In this document: piece after piece, positions 38,537 to 47,111 of the stretch
How the letters are laid out: the number at the start of each line of letters is the position of its first letter
Numbering within the stretch: position 1 is the stretch's first letter
NCBI GenBank assembly: GCA_963674835.2
Contig: CAXXKC010000003.1
Span: forward strand, 2,790,001 to 2,854,000
Origin: G963674835 sp963674835
Lineage (GTDB): Bacteria > Planctomycetota > Planctomycetia > Pirellulales > Thermoguttaceae
Reading direction: 5' to 3'
DNA length: 64,000 bases
Notes under the pieces: generated by a model
What the model saw: the letters and a program-made list of their open reading frames with translations, nothing else
Told to the model about the DNA's origin: nothing
The model's database searches: none
Made by a program: the position numbers and the translations under genes

Positions 38537-40201
38537 ATGAATACTCCGCCCGTCGATCACGACACCGACTATCCGCTCCCCTTGCCCGCTTTCGGGGCGG
38601 GGGCCGAGGATGCGGGCGGGATGCCTCCACAAAGCGACCCGAGTAGCTGCTCCCAATCCATCTGCCCAGCCATCGAACCCGATGTCCCAACCCCGCGCCC
38701 CGCACTACACACCGACACGCTCGCCGACAGTGTCCTCATTCTCCTGAGCCTCACTGTCGTCCAGCGGCTTGTCGGCTTCGTCCGGGCGGTTCTCTTCTGT
38801 CGATGGATGGACGCCGACCAGTTGGGCCAATGGGACCTTGCCTTCAGCTTCCTCGTGCTGGCCGCTCCGCTGGTCGTGTTGGCCTTGCCCGGCGCGTTTG
38901 GCCGCTACATCGAACACTACCGCCAACGAAGTCAGCTCCGCACCTTCGTCCGCCGCACCCTCTTGTTCTGCGCCACCCTGACCGCGGTCGCCGCGACGAT
39001 CATCTACTTCGGCCGCGCCTGGCTCTCCACGTTGGTCTTCGGCTCTCCCGAGCACGCCTCGCTGATGGCTTCGCTCGCCTTGTGCCTCCTCAGCGTCGTG
39101 GCCTTCAACTTCTCGATCGAGCTTTTCACCGCCCTGCGCAACGTGCGTCTCGTGTCGCTCCTGCAACTGATCAACAGCCTCATGTTCGCCACGCTGGGAG
39201 TCGGCCTGTTGTTCGTCTGGCACAGGGCGGCCGAGAGTGTCGTGCTCGCGTACGGTGGCGCCTGCCTGATCTCCGTCATTGTGGCCATGACCTGCCTGCG
39301 GCGATCCTGGGCCGTGTTGCCGCAGGCCGACGACCTCCTCCCACACCGCGAGTTGTGGGCGAAAGTGATCCCGTTCGCCGGCTGGGTGTGGACCGGTAGC
39401 CTGCTGGCCAACCTGTTCGACGTCGCCGATCGATACATGATCGTCCACTGGTCGCCCGCCACCACGGTCGATCCCTTGGCCGTCGTCGGCCAGTATCACA
39501 GCTCCCGCGTCGTCCCGCTCTTGCTGGTGAGCGTGGCCACCATGCTCGGCTCCATGATGACGCCCCACTTGAGCTGCGACTGGGAGGCCGGCCGCCGCCA
39601 TGCCGTCTCGGTACGCTTGAACCTCTTCCTCAAGCTCGTGGCCTTCCTCCTCGTCTTTGCGGCTTCCGGCGTCCTCCTCCTGGCACCGTTGCTATTCGGC
39701 GTGGCCTTCCAGGGCAAGTTCCACGGCGGTCAGGCCGTGCTCCCCTGGACGCTCACCTACTGCACCTGGTTCGCCATGCTCCTGGTCGCCCAGATTTACC
39801 TCTGGTGCGCCGAAAAGGCCCGTCTCGGCAGCCTCGCCCTGCTGATCGGTCTCGCCACGAACATCTCGCTCAATGCCGTACTCCTGCCGCGATTGGGACT
39901 GCGCGGCGCCGTGCTGGCCACCAGTTCCGCAAACCTCCTGACGCTCATACTGATCCTCAGCTTCAACCGCCGGCTCGGCTTCCTCACCGATCGCGGTACC
40001 TGGATCGCCGTCGCGGCGCCGATTGCCCTCACGCTGGGCCCCGCCGTCGCTCTGCTGGTCCTCGCCGCGATCGCCCTCGATGCCATCGGCTCCGATCGAC
40101 TGTTGAACCCCACCGAAAAACAACTCCTCGTCCAGAGTGCCGTGCAATACTTGAACAAGCTCAAGCGACTCCGACGCACCGGACAGGCGACCGGCTGCTG
40201 A
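38537..40201 (+). CDS. Wzx-like oligosaccharide flippase
   Basis: A 554-residue membrane protein of the MATE/Wzx type with about 12-14 helices. After a soluble N-terminal tail (residues 1-55), the first transmembrane helix is LADSVLILLSLTVVQRLVGF, followed by further helices typical of polysaccharide exporters (FSFLVLAAPLVVLALPGAFG, LLANLFDVADRYMIVHWSPA). It flips lipid-linked oligosaccharide to the outer face. The first 30 residues are translated from REP-like copy 3 (38576-38620). The ATG at 38537 lacks a clear ribosome site, so a later start such as ATG 38621 is possible. The glycosyltransferase follows 64 nt later. Confidence 0.87.
   Translation: MNTPPVDHDTDYPLPLPAFGAGAEDAGGMPPQSDPSSCSQSICPAIEPDVPTPRPALHTDTLADSVLILLSLTVVQRLVGFVRAVLFCRWMDADQLGQWDLAFSFLVLAAPLVVLALPGAFGRYIEHYRQRSQLRTFVRRTLLFCATLTAVAATIIYFGRAWLSTLVFGSPEHASLMASLALCLLSVVAFNFSIELFTALRNVRLVSLLQLINSLMFATLGVGLLFVWHRAAESVVLAYGGACLISVIVAMTCLRRSWAVLPQADDLLPHRELWAKVIPFAGWVWTGSLLANLFDVADRYMIVHWSPATTVDPLAVVGQYHSSRVVPLLLVSVATMLGSMMTPHLSCDWEAGRRHAVSVRLNLFLKLVAFLLVFAASGVLLLAPLLFGVAFQGKFHGGQAVLPWTLTYCTWFAMLLVAQIYLWCAEKARLGSLALLIGLATNISLNAVLLPRLGLRGAVLATSSANLLTLILILSFNRRLGFLTDRGTWIAVAAPIALTLGPAVALLVLAAIALDAIGSDRLLNPTEKQLLVQSAVQYLNKLKRLRRTGQATGC
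38576..38620. repeat. REP-like GC-rich dispersed element, copy 3, inside the flippase 5' end
   Basis: CTCCCCTTGCCCGC-TT-TCGGGGCGGGGG with a GCGGGCGGG tail, a diverged direct copy of the element at 38448. It lies inside the reading frame of the flippase, before its first transmembrane helix. Confidence 0.55.
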
Positions 40202-40265
40202 CAGCCGCCCACGCGGCCCCGGTCGTCGATTCGCTCACACCGCCATTTCCCAACCACGCCGCCTT

Positions 40266-41504
40266 ATGATGTTTCGCCTTCATCGCCAATTCGCTGCCCT
40301 CGAAGACCGCGGCCCGCTCCGGGTCATGTTCGTCATCACGTGCATGCCTGTCGGCGGAGCCGAGACGCTCCTCGTCGAACTCGTTCGGCGCATGGACCGG
40401 AGTCGCTTCGCGCCCGAACTGTGCTGTCTGAAATACTTCGGGCCGCTGGGCGATCTGCTGGCCAAAGAGATTCCGGCCCACACCGGCCTGCTCGCCCACA
40501 AGTACGATGTCGGCGTCCTCCAACGCTTGACCCACCTGATGCGCGACCGTCGCATCGACGCCGTCGTCACCGTCGGCACTGGCGGCGACAAGATGTTCTG
40601 GGGACGCTTGGCCGCTTGGCGGGCCGGCGTGCCCGTCATCTGTTCGGCCCTGCACTCGACCGGACTCCCCGATCACGTCGAGTTCCTCAACCGCTTGCTG
40701 GCCCCCATCACCGACGCCTTCATCGCTGTCGCCCAGCCCCACGGCCGCTACTTGGCCGAACACGAGGGCTGCCCCGCCCGCAAAGTCCGCGTCATCCCCA
40801 ACGGCATTGACGTCGATCGCTTCCGACCGCGATGGCCCAACCCCATGCTTCGCGAAGCATTCCGACTGCCCCAATCTGCCCCCGTCGCCGCGATCGTGGC
40901 CGCCTTGCGACCCGAGAAGAACCACGCGTTGTTCCTCCGCTCAGCTGCGCTCGTCCGCAAGCAAATGCCGCAAGCCGAATTCCTCGTCATCGGCGACGGC
41001 CCTCTCCGTCCTCAGCTCGAACACTTGGCCCGCGAATTGGACATCGCCGACGCCGTCCATTTCCTCGGAACCCGCAACGACGTACCCGAGGTTCTCGCTC
41101 TGGTCAACGTCCTCGCCCTCACCTCGACGATGGAGGCCAACCCCGTCTCCATCCTCGAAGCCATGGCCTGCGAGAAACCGGTCGTCGCCACCCGCGTTGG
41201 TTCCGTCCCTCAGAACGTCGTCGACGGCAAGACCGGCTTGTTGGCCGCGCCCGGCGACGCGCCCAAGATCGCCGCGCACCTGTTGGACCTCCTCGGCGAC
41301 CCGGATCGAGCGACGACGATGGGCCGCGCCGGCCGTGAGCACGTCCTGGCCCACGGCTCCGTCCAACAGATGGTCGACGGATACCAATCGCTCATCGAGA
41401 CGATCTACCGATCGAAAGCCTCCACCCGACGGCCCGCTGGCACTCTGCCCACCCCCCAGGAACTCGTGTCCGAAGGCGAGACCCCGCATGACGGCCGCCG
41501 CTAG
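40266..41504 (+). CDS. GT4 family glycosyltransferase
   Basis: A 412-residue glycosyltransferase of the GT-B fold (group 1). The N-terminal domain carries VMFVITCMPVGGAETLLVEL. The C-terminal domain has VRVIPNGIDVDRFRP, the donor-binding EFLVIGDGPLRPQLE strand, and the E-x7-E motif in MEANPVSILEAMACEKPVVA. It transfers a nucleotide-sugar residue to the growing lipid-linked oligosaccharide. Sugar and linkage cannot be deduced. It ends the plus-strand arm of the polysaccharide locus; the next gene, an acyltransferase, is about 220 bp away and probably belongs to a separate unit. Confidence 0.93.
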   Translation: MMFRLHRQFAALEDRGPLRVMFVITCMPVGGAETLLVELVRRMDRSRFAPELCCLKYFGPLGDLLAKEIPAHTGLLAHKYDVGVLQRLTHLMRDRRIDAVVTVGTGGDKMFWGRLAAWRAGVPVICSALHSTGLPDHVEFLNRLLAPITDAFIAVAQPHGRYLAEHEGCPARKVRVIPNGIDVDRFRPRWPNPMLREAFRLPQSAPVAAIVAALRPEKNHALFLRSAALVRKQMPQAEFLVIGDGPLRPQLEHLARELDIADAVHFLGTRNDVPEVLALVNVLALTSTMEANPVSILEAMACEKPVVATRVGSVPQNVVDGKTGLLAAPGDAPKIAAHLLDLLGDPDRATTMGRAGREHVLAHGSVQQMVDGYQSLIETIYRSKASTRRPAGTLPTPQELVSEGETPHDGRR

Positions 41505-41725
41505 CGGCGTTTCCCCAACACATCGAAAGCGTCTTGCAAAACATCGGCCACGGCCTGAATCGCGCACACGCCTCCTTCCGGCCCCTTCGCCAGCAAACCC
41601 GGGGGGGCTTTGCTATGACGGCCGAAAGAGGTACCATGATGGCTTGCCGAGCGACGTCATACAATTGCCAAGGGTTCCGGGAGCGCGATATCGGCCCATC
41701 CGCGTCTCGTTTGGGTTTGCCCAGG

Positions 41726-42340
41726 ATGGAAGCCACTATTACCAGAACAATCCTGGCTGTGCTCGCCCGGTTGCTTAGCGGGGCTAGTGCGCGCTGGATC
41801 GATTGCGAGCCCGACACCTGCCAGCGGGTGTACTTCGCCAACCACACCAGCCACCTGGATGCCATCGTCCTCTGGTCCGCCCTTCCTCAACAGGTCCGCG
41901 ACCTCACGCGCCCTGTTGCGGCCAAGGATTACTGGACCGCAGGACCGATCCGCCGTTTCATGGCGAATCGAGTGTTCAATGCCTTGTTGATCGATCGAAC
42001 CGAGATCAAAGTCCACCAGAGTCCCGTCGACGTGATGATCCGGGAAATTGCCCACCGGTTCTCCTTGATCGTCTTTCCCGAGGGCGGCCGGAGCACGGGT
42101 GAGGAAATCGGTGAATTCAAAAGCGGACTATACTACCTCTGCAAGAAAAGGCCCGACCTGGAGCTCATCCCCGTCCATATCGACAACATGAATCGAATTC
42201 TCCCCCGAGGAGAAGTCCTTCCTGTTCCACTGCTCACCTGCATTACCTTCGGACCGCCGATGTGGCTGGAGGCAGGCGAGCCGAAGGTCCATTTTCTCCG
42301 TCGGGCGCGCGAAGCTGTGCGACGACTCAAAGAAATGTAA
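41726..42340 (+). CDS. PlsC-like 1-acylglycerol-3-phosphate acyltransferase
   Basis: A 204-residue lysophospholipid acyltransferase. The catalytic HX4D motif is NHTSHLDA (His40, Asp45), the phosphate-binding motif is FPEGGRS (near residue 110), and an N-terminal hydrophobic helix precedes the first motif. It makes phosphatidate for membrane lipids. The start is uncertain: ATG 41726 suits family length but has no ribosome site, while ATG 41636/41639 has AGAGG with good spacing and would add about 30 residues. The frame opens at 41534. It sits 25 nt before cdsA, and together they supply and activate phosphatidate. Confidence 0.83.
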   Translation: MEATITRTILAVLARLLSGASARWIDCEPDTCQRVYFANHTSHLDAIVLWSALPQQVRDLTRPVAAKDYWTAGPIRRFMANRVFNALLIDRTEIKVHQSPVDVMIREIAHRFSLIVFPEGGRSTGEEIGEFKSGLYYLCKKRPDLELIPVHIDNMNRILPRGEVLPVPLLTCITFGPPMWLEAGEPKVHFLRRAREAVRRLKEM

Positions 42341-42365
42341 GTCTGACGTCCCGGGATCCCACGGC

Positions 42366-43352
42366 ATGCTCGACGGAAGAACCTTCGCACTGATCGGCGG
42401 CGTCCTCATACTCCTCGGCGCCGCCACCGCGATTGTGCAGATCCTCGAGCGCCGCGCCAATTCGGCCGTCGATCCGGCAATCCTCGAAAACCTCCGTCAA
42501 CGCGTCCGCGTCTGGTGGTTCCTCACAACCCCGCTGGCCGCCGCCTTTCTCATGGCCGACGTGCCAGGCTTCGCCACCTGGGTCACCGTCGGCCTCTTCT
42601 GGCTCCTCTCCTTCTGGGCGCTCCGCGAATTCATCACCCTCACGCCTACCCGCCCTGGCGACCACCGCGCATTGTTCTGGGTTTTCTCTCTCCTGACGCC
42701 CGCCCAATACCTGCTCGTCGGCCTGAACTGGTACGATCTCTACAGCATCCTCATCCCTGTATACGCCTTCCTTCTCATCCCCGCACGCATCGCCATGTCC
42801 GGCGATTCCAAACGCTTCCTCGAGCGCACGGCCAAGATCGAAGCCGGGCTGCTCATCACCGTCTACGCCCTGAGCTACGCCCCCGCACTGCTGAACCTGA
42901 ACCTTCCCGTGCCGCCCGAACGCCTCTTCAGCAGCCGTGTGCGTCTGCTCTTCTTCTTCGTCGTCATCGTCCAACTCAGCGACGTCCTCCAATACGCCTG
43001 GGCCCAACTCCCCAGCAAACACCCCATCGTCCCTACCATCAGCCCTGCCAAAACCTGGGAAGGGCTTCTCGGTGGTTCCGCCAGCGTCACGCTCATCGGC
43101 GCCGTCCTGTGGTGGGCAACGCCGTTTCCTTACTGGCTCGCCGGCGCCATGTCGCTCATGATCGCCTTCATGGGCTTCGCCGGCTCACTGACCATGTCGG
43201 CCATCAAGCGCGACCGCGGTGTGAAAGACTACGGCACCCTCATCGAAGGACACGGCGGCGTGCTCGATCGCATCGACACCATCTGCTTCGCCGCCCCCAT
43301 CTTCTTCCACTTCACGCAGTACTACCTCTCCATCACCCACGTCGCCCCGTAA
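42366..43352 (+). CDS. cdsA: Phosphatidate cytidylyltransferase (CDP-diglyceride synthase)
   Basis: A 328-residue membrane enzyme with about eight or nine helices that makes CDP-diacylglycerol. The family signature is SAIKRDRGVKDYGTLIEGHG followed by GVLDRID; it matches the CdsA pattern except that Glu stands where Pro or Gly is usual. SPAKTWEGLLGG precedes it, as expected. The gene starts 25 nt after the PlsC-like gene. It ends in a 22-bp palindromic element (copy 3), beyond which the metallopeptidase-like gene converges. Confidence 0.95.
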   Translation: MLDGRTFALIGGVLILLGAATAIVQILERRANSAVDPAILENLRQRVRVWWFLTTPLAAAFLMADVPGFATWVTVGLFWLLSFWALREFITLTPTRPGDHRALFWVFSLLTPAQYLLVGLNWYDLYSILIPVYAFLLIPARIAMSGDSKRFLERTAKIEAGLLITVYALSYAPALLNLNLPVPPERLFSSRVRLLFFFVVIVQLSDVLQYAWAQLPSKHPIVPTISPAKTWEGLLGGSASVTLIGAVLWWATPFPYWLAGAMSLMIAFMGFAGSLTMSAIKRDRGVKDYGTLIEGHGGVLDRIDTICFAAPIFFHFTQYYLSITHVAP

Positions 43353-43365
43353 CACCCACCACGCC

Positions 43366-43387
43366 GTAGGTTATGCTTCCGCATAAC
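43366..43387. repeat. GTAG-GTTATGCTTCCGCATAAC palindrome, copy 3
   Basis: The third copy, with a TTCC loop in place of TTCA, lies between the converging cdsA and metallopeptidase-like genes. Confidence 0.75.
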
Positions 43388-43412
43388 ACCCCAAGCCAAA
43401 CTACCCCGCTAC

Positions 43413-44522
43413 CTACCGACCACCCCAATCGATGATCGTCTGCTGCGGCCCCTGCAAAGGTTGAGGATGGGTCACTTGCGTACGCTCGGGCAAGGGCGAT
43501 CCCTCCGGCTGTGCCGCCACCGTCGCCACGCTCTCGCCCGCCGACCCGCGCGCGTGCCAGCCGTCCGCCGGCATCACGGTCGCCGGCGCGGCGGAAACCG
43601 GTGCCACATGGGTCGCGGCAACCACGGCCCCATTCGACGGTCCACTGGCCCCAGCGCCCGCCTCCAGCACGGCCGCCTTGCCGCCGTTATGATAGATCAG
43701 GTTCGGCTCAGGGCGCGGCCGCTTCTCCGCCGACGCCAACGCCACAGCCGACAGCGCACCGTTTCGGCTCGCCACTGCGGGCGCCACGGCCGGATACCCC
43801 TTCGCCACCCATGCCAGCCACACTTTTTGCAAATCGCCGAGATTCGCGATGCTGTAATAGTGATCCGTAGCCGCCGACCAGTCGTTCGTGCGCAAACCCT
43901 CGCCCACATAATCCACGAATGTCCGGCGACCGCCAATCTGAATCAAATACTCGACCACGGTGAAACCCTGCGCATACAGCGGCATGATGTCTCGCGGGTA
44001 CTCGGTCATCGCGAACATCTGATTGAAAGCGATTCCCCGCCCGGTCCGCAGAAACGTCAGCAGCATCCGCTGGTGCTTCGCTTTCTCCTCCTGGTGCTCC
44101 ACGCTGCTCGCCCCGCCTTCGTCCGCCCAGCGCGGCAGCGGCTGCCGAAAATGGCTGGCGAAGATCATGTGCGTGATCTCATGCGGCAGCACCGAGTCCA
44201 ACACCCGCTGTGCGGAACCCTGGATCGACATCCGCCACCCGAAGACTTCTCCCCGGTCGAATACGAAGCTCGTCTCTCCGCCCGCACCCAGGTTCGCGCC
44301 GACTTGCACCGTCATCGGGCACGGCGCCGACCAGTTGGGCAACTCCTTGCCCACCCAGGCCACCGCCAGCTCCTTGCGATACTTCTCGGCCGCATCGCCG
44401 AATTGCTTTGCCAACCGCGGGTCGGCAGTCTGGACCACGAAATTGGCCGTCCGATAGCTGGCCCCGCAACATACGAAGAGGATTGCCGCCAGCAACGCGG
44501 CCCGAAACGGACGAGCGTCCAT
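43413..44522 (-). CDS. Exported metallopeptidase-like protein (peptidase MA-like HExxH)
   Basis: A 369-residue exported protein with a signal peptide (hydrophobic core near residues 8-20). The zinc motif is HEITH (His114 to His118), with a downstream acidic residue in WADEGGA (Glu135) as likely third ligand or conserved partner. The core is about 240 residues and is followed by an Ala/Pro-rich low-complexity tail of about 90 residues (280-369). It resembles peptidase MA-like or DUF4157-type gluzincins. ATG 44522 has GGAG at 10 nt; the earlier frame start at 44561 is not used. Substrate unknown. The converging cdsA and a palindrome bound it downstream. Confidence 0.8.
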   Translation of the reverse strand: MDARPFRAALLAAILFVCCGASYRTANFVVQTADPRLAKQFGDAAEKYRKELAVAWVGKELPNWSAPCPMTVQVGANLGAGGETSFVFDRGEVFGWRMSIQGSAQRVLDSVLPHEITHMIFASHFRQPLPRWADEGGASSVEHQEEKAKHQRMLLTFLRTGRGIAFNQMFAMTEYPRDIMPLYAQGFTVVEYLIQIGGRRTFVDYVGEGLRTNDWSAATDHYYSIANLGDLQKVWLAWVAKGYPAVAPAVASRNGALSAVALASAEKRPRPEPNLIYHNGGKAAVLEAGAGASGPSNGAVVAATHVAPVSAAPATVMPADGWHARGSAGESVATVAAQPEGSPLPERTQVTHPQPLQGPQQTIIDWGGR

Positions 44523-44715
44523 GCTCTGGACTCCAATCTTGAAGGTGGAGCGATCGGCCACTTCCTTGCGGCCGGACGAGACCTCGGCCGTTCAAGCAAA
44601 CGCCGAGCCAATCGAACCGGCATTTCGCCTCCGGCAAATGCCATTCGCCGGAACCCGCTGTCCGACCGGCGACTATTCCCTTAATTCCGCCGGCCAGATC
44701 GAAGCGACGCGCCAC

Positions 44716-44734
44716 GCAAAGTTGTAAACTTTGC
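44716..44734. promoter_or_regulatory. GCAAAGTT-GTA-AACTTTGC inverted repeat
   Basis: Perfect 8-bp arms with a 3-nt centre in a 283-bp gap between two minus-strand genes. It lies 72 nt downstream of the Nudix gene and 194 nt upstream of the metallopeptidase-like gene. It could be an operator or a transcription end; no T-run follows on either strand. Confidence 0.45.
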
Positions 44735-44805
44735 AAAATCTAACCCATCGCTTGCCAACCGCAAAGACCGAATTCGACCGCACTCTCTCCCGCCTGCTTG
44801 CGCCG

Positions 44806-45195
44806 CTAGCAATCCGCCACCTTCTCCACGATCGCCGCGTTCGCCGCCGGGAACGAATAACGCCCCAAATCGGACCGGGCGACCCAGCGAAATGGCTCCA
44901 CCGGTTCCTGCCCCGGATCGAGCGTTTCGGCCAAAAAGAAGAAGAGCCGCACCCGACCGTGGCCATAGTCGTGCTCCACGATCCCCAAAGACTCCAACAT
45001 CCGGATCCTCAGCCCCGTTTCCTCCCAACACTCCCGACAAGCCGCCTCCTCCTCGCTCTCACCCGCCAGGATCTTCCCCCCAGGAAACTCCCAGAGCCCC
45101 CCCAACACCGCTCCCGGGTTCCGCCGTCCGATGAGCACCTCCTGCCCGCGCTGCACGATAGCCACGGCGATAGCAATCGGCTCACGAAGATTCAT
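44806..45195 (-). CDS. Nudix hydrolase (MutT/8-oxo-dGTP diphosphatase type)
   Basis: A 129-residue single-domain Nudix enzyme. The Nudix box G40-x5-E46-x7-R54-E55-x2-E58-E59-x-G61 is complete. It hydrolyses nucleoside diphosphate derivatives and likely removes oxidised dGTP, although the exact substrate is not given by the motif. LGGLWEFPGGK just before the box is MutT-like. The gene overlaps the 3' end of the sigma-54 activator by 14 nt, which implies translational coupling and one transcript. No strong ribosome site is seen, as expected for a coupled gene. Confidence 0.93.
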   Translation of the reverse strand: MNLREPIAIAVAIVQRGQEVLIGRRNPGAVLGGLWEFPGGKILAGESEEEAACRECWEETGLRIRMLESLGIVEHDYGHGRVRLFFFLAETLDPGQEPVEPFRWVARSDLGRYSFPAANAAIVEKVADC

Positions 45196-46768
45196 GATTG
45201 CCGGCCGCAGAGCCGCTCCGAAACTTGGACCAGTCGATGCCCAGCTTCCGCATGCGGGCCCGCAACGTGTGCGGATTGATCTTCAGCAGGGCCGCCACGC
45301 CGCCGGCCCCCTCAATCCGTCCCTTGGTCGCCTGCAGCGCCGCCTCCACGTGCTGGCGGACTGCGTCATCCAAAGACACGATCGCCGCCGCTGGCGCCTC
45401 GCTCGCCGGACGTTCTTCCTGGCGCACCGGAACCGCTGGACTGTTCTGTACTCCTAGCGCCGCGGCCACCTTCAACTCCCGACCGTCGCCCAAGATGGCC
45501 GCCCGATCCATCACCGCCGCCAACTCTCGCACATTTCCCGGCCAGCCGTACAAAACCAGCAAACCAATGTCCTCACTCGTGGGCATCCGCGGCGTCAGCC
45601 CAAACCGAATCGCCGCCCGCCCGGCAAAATGCCGAGCCAGCGCCGCGATGTCCTCGGTCCGCTCTCGCAACGGCGGCAGCGATATCGGAAAGATCGCCAG
45701 CCGATACCAAAGATCCTCGCGAAACCTGCCGTCGTGCACCATTCCCGAAAGGTCGCGGTGCGTGGCCGCCACAATCCGCACGTCGACCGTGATCGACCGT
45801 TGCCCTCCCACCCGCTCGAAACTCCCATCCTGGAGCACGCGCAGCAAACGGACCTGTGCCGCCGGCGGCAATTCCCCGATTTCGTCCAGAAACAGCGTCC
45901 CCCGGTCCGCGCGCTCGAACCAGCCCTGGTGCGTGTCCGTGGCTCCCGTAAAACTCCCTCGCTCGTGGCCGAACAATTGCGAGTCGATCAGCTCCGACGG
46001 AATGGCTCCGCAATTCACCCGCATGAACGGCCCCGACGCGCGCTGCGATCGCATGTGGATCGCCCTCGCGATCAACTCCTTGCCCGTTCCCGTCTCCCCG
46101 AAGATCAACACCGGAACGTCGGACCGCGCGACCAACTCCACGCGATCCATCACTTCGCGCAGGCCCACTTCCTCGCCTACGATCGTATCCCCCAACGACT
46201 GCCGCCCCAATCGATTCAACAGCGAGCGCCGGTCAGCCTCGGCCGCCTCGCGCAGTGCCGCCATATCGCGCAACCGCTGATCGTTCTCCAGCGCCACCGA
46301 AAACGGTTCCAACAGCGCCTCGGCCATCCTGTAATGGGCGTCTTCAAAACGGTTGCCGTTCCGCGCCCCCAGCACGAGCACCCCCGATGGCCCATGCTGA
46401 TCGCAAAGCGCCCCGGCCAGCACATCGCCCGTCAGCTCCGGCGGCACGACCAACTCAAGCTCCGGCGATTTTCCCTGATCTCCGCATCGGGCCAAAACAC
46501 CCCTTCGGCCGCACCAGGCCAGAACCCGATTCAGTTCCTCCTGCGACCACTCTGCCCGACCTTGCTCCAGGCACGGTCCCGGCTGCCTCGATGCCACCGC
46601 CACCGTCTCCAGGCAGCAGCGGCCCACATCGATTCGCCGCACCAACAACTGGTCCAGCGGCGTCCGACTCGCCAGGATCTCGCCAATCGCCGCCGCCGAC
46701 TCGTCGATACGAATGTGCCGGCACGCCTCCCGCCACACGTCGACCAACATCGCTTGGAACCGTTCCAT
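45182..46768 (-). CDS. Sigma-54-dependent transcription activator with GAF-like sensor
   Basis: A 528-residue activator. The N-terminal GAF-like sensor (about 25-165) is followed by a coiled linker (168-200), the AAA+ central domain and a Fis-type helix-turn-helix (about 490-515). Walker A is GETGTGKE (224-231), Walker B is LFLDE (292-296) and the sigma-54 contact loop is GSFTGA (271-276), not the consensus GAFTGA. AAA+ sensor residues (ATHRDLSG) are present. It would open promoters held by sigma-54 in response to a small molecule bound by GAF. It overlaps the Nudix gene and diverges from the sulfate transporter operon across a 343-bp region. GGAAGG precedes ATG 46768 with short spacing. Confidence 0.92.
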   Translation of the reverse strand: MERFQAMLVDVWREACRHIRIDESAAAIGEILASRTPLDQLLVRRIDVGRCCLETVAVASRQPGPCLEQGRAEWSQEELNRVLAWCGRRGVLARCGDQGKSPELELVVPPELTGDVLAGALCDQHGPSGVLVLGARNGNRFEDAHYRMAEALLEPFSVALENDQRLRDMAALREAAEADRRSLLNRLGRQSLGDTIVGEEVGLREVMDRVELVARSDVPVLIFGETGTGKELIARAIHMRSQRASGPFMRVNCGAIPSELIDSQLFGHERGSFTGATDTHQGWFERADRGTLFLDEIGELPPAAQVRLLRVLQDGSFERVGGQRSITVDVRIVAATHRDLSGMVHDGRFREDLWYRLAIFPISLPPLRERTEDIAALARHFAGRAAIRFGLTPRMPTSEDIGLLVLYGWPGNVRELAAVMDRAAILGDGRELKVAAALGVQNSPAVPVRQEERPASEAPAAAIVSLDDAVRQHVEAALQATKGRIEGAGGVAALLKINPHTLRARMRKLGIDWSKFRSGSAAGNHESS

Positions 46769-47111
46769 ACCTTCCAGCCTCGCTACCGGACCATTCTAGC
46801 AAATTCCATGGGCAAAACCATCTTATTTCACGGGCGCGAACCAAGAATCCGTAAAATATGATGGCCTTTAAGACGGCTGCCCATTGCCATCGGTCACCAT
46901 TTGTCCCTGCATGAGGATGCCCGTCTCCGTGCCGTTACTCATTGTCAGGACGACAGTTGGAGATCCCGTCGACCGACGCAAATGTCCCATTCACCGGCCC
47001 GCGCCGGCATCGGTAGCGGCCAGCTACGGCAACCGGCATTCCATTTGCGATAAGATCCGCGGCCATACCTCTTGGCCCGTTCAAGGAGTCTCCAGAGAGA
47101 AGGGAATTCTC
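46769..47111. other. Divergent region between activator and sulfate-binding protein
   Basis: This 343-bp region must drive the activator (minus) and the sulfate transporter (plus). TATGAT near 46856 could be a -10 box but has no good -35. No GG-N10-GC sigma-54 promoter was found by eye. The segment just before GTG 47112 has AGAAGGG as a ribosome site. Confidence 0.4.
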
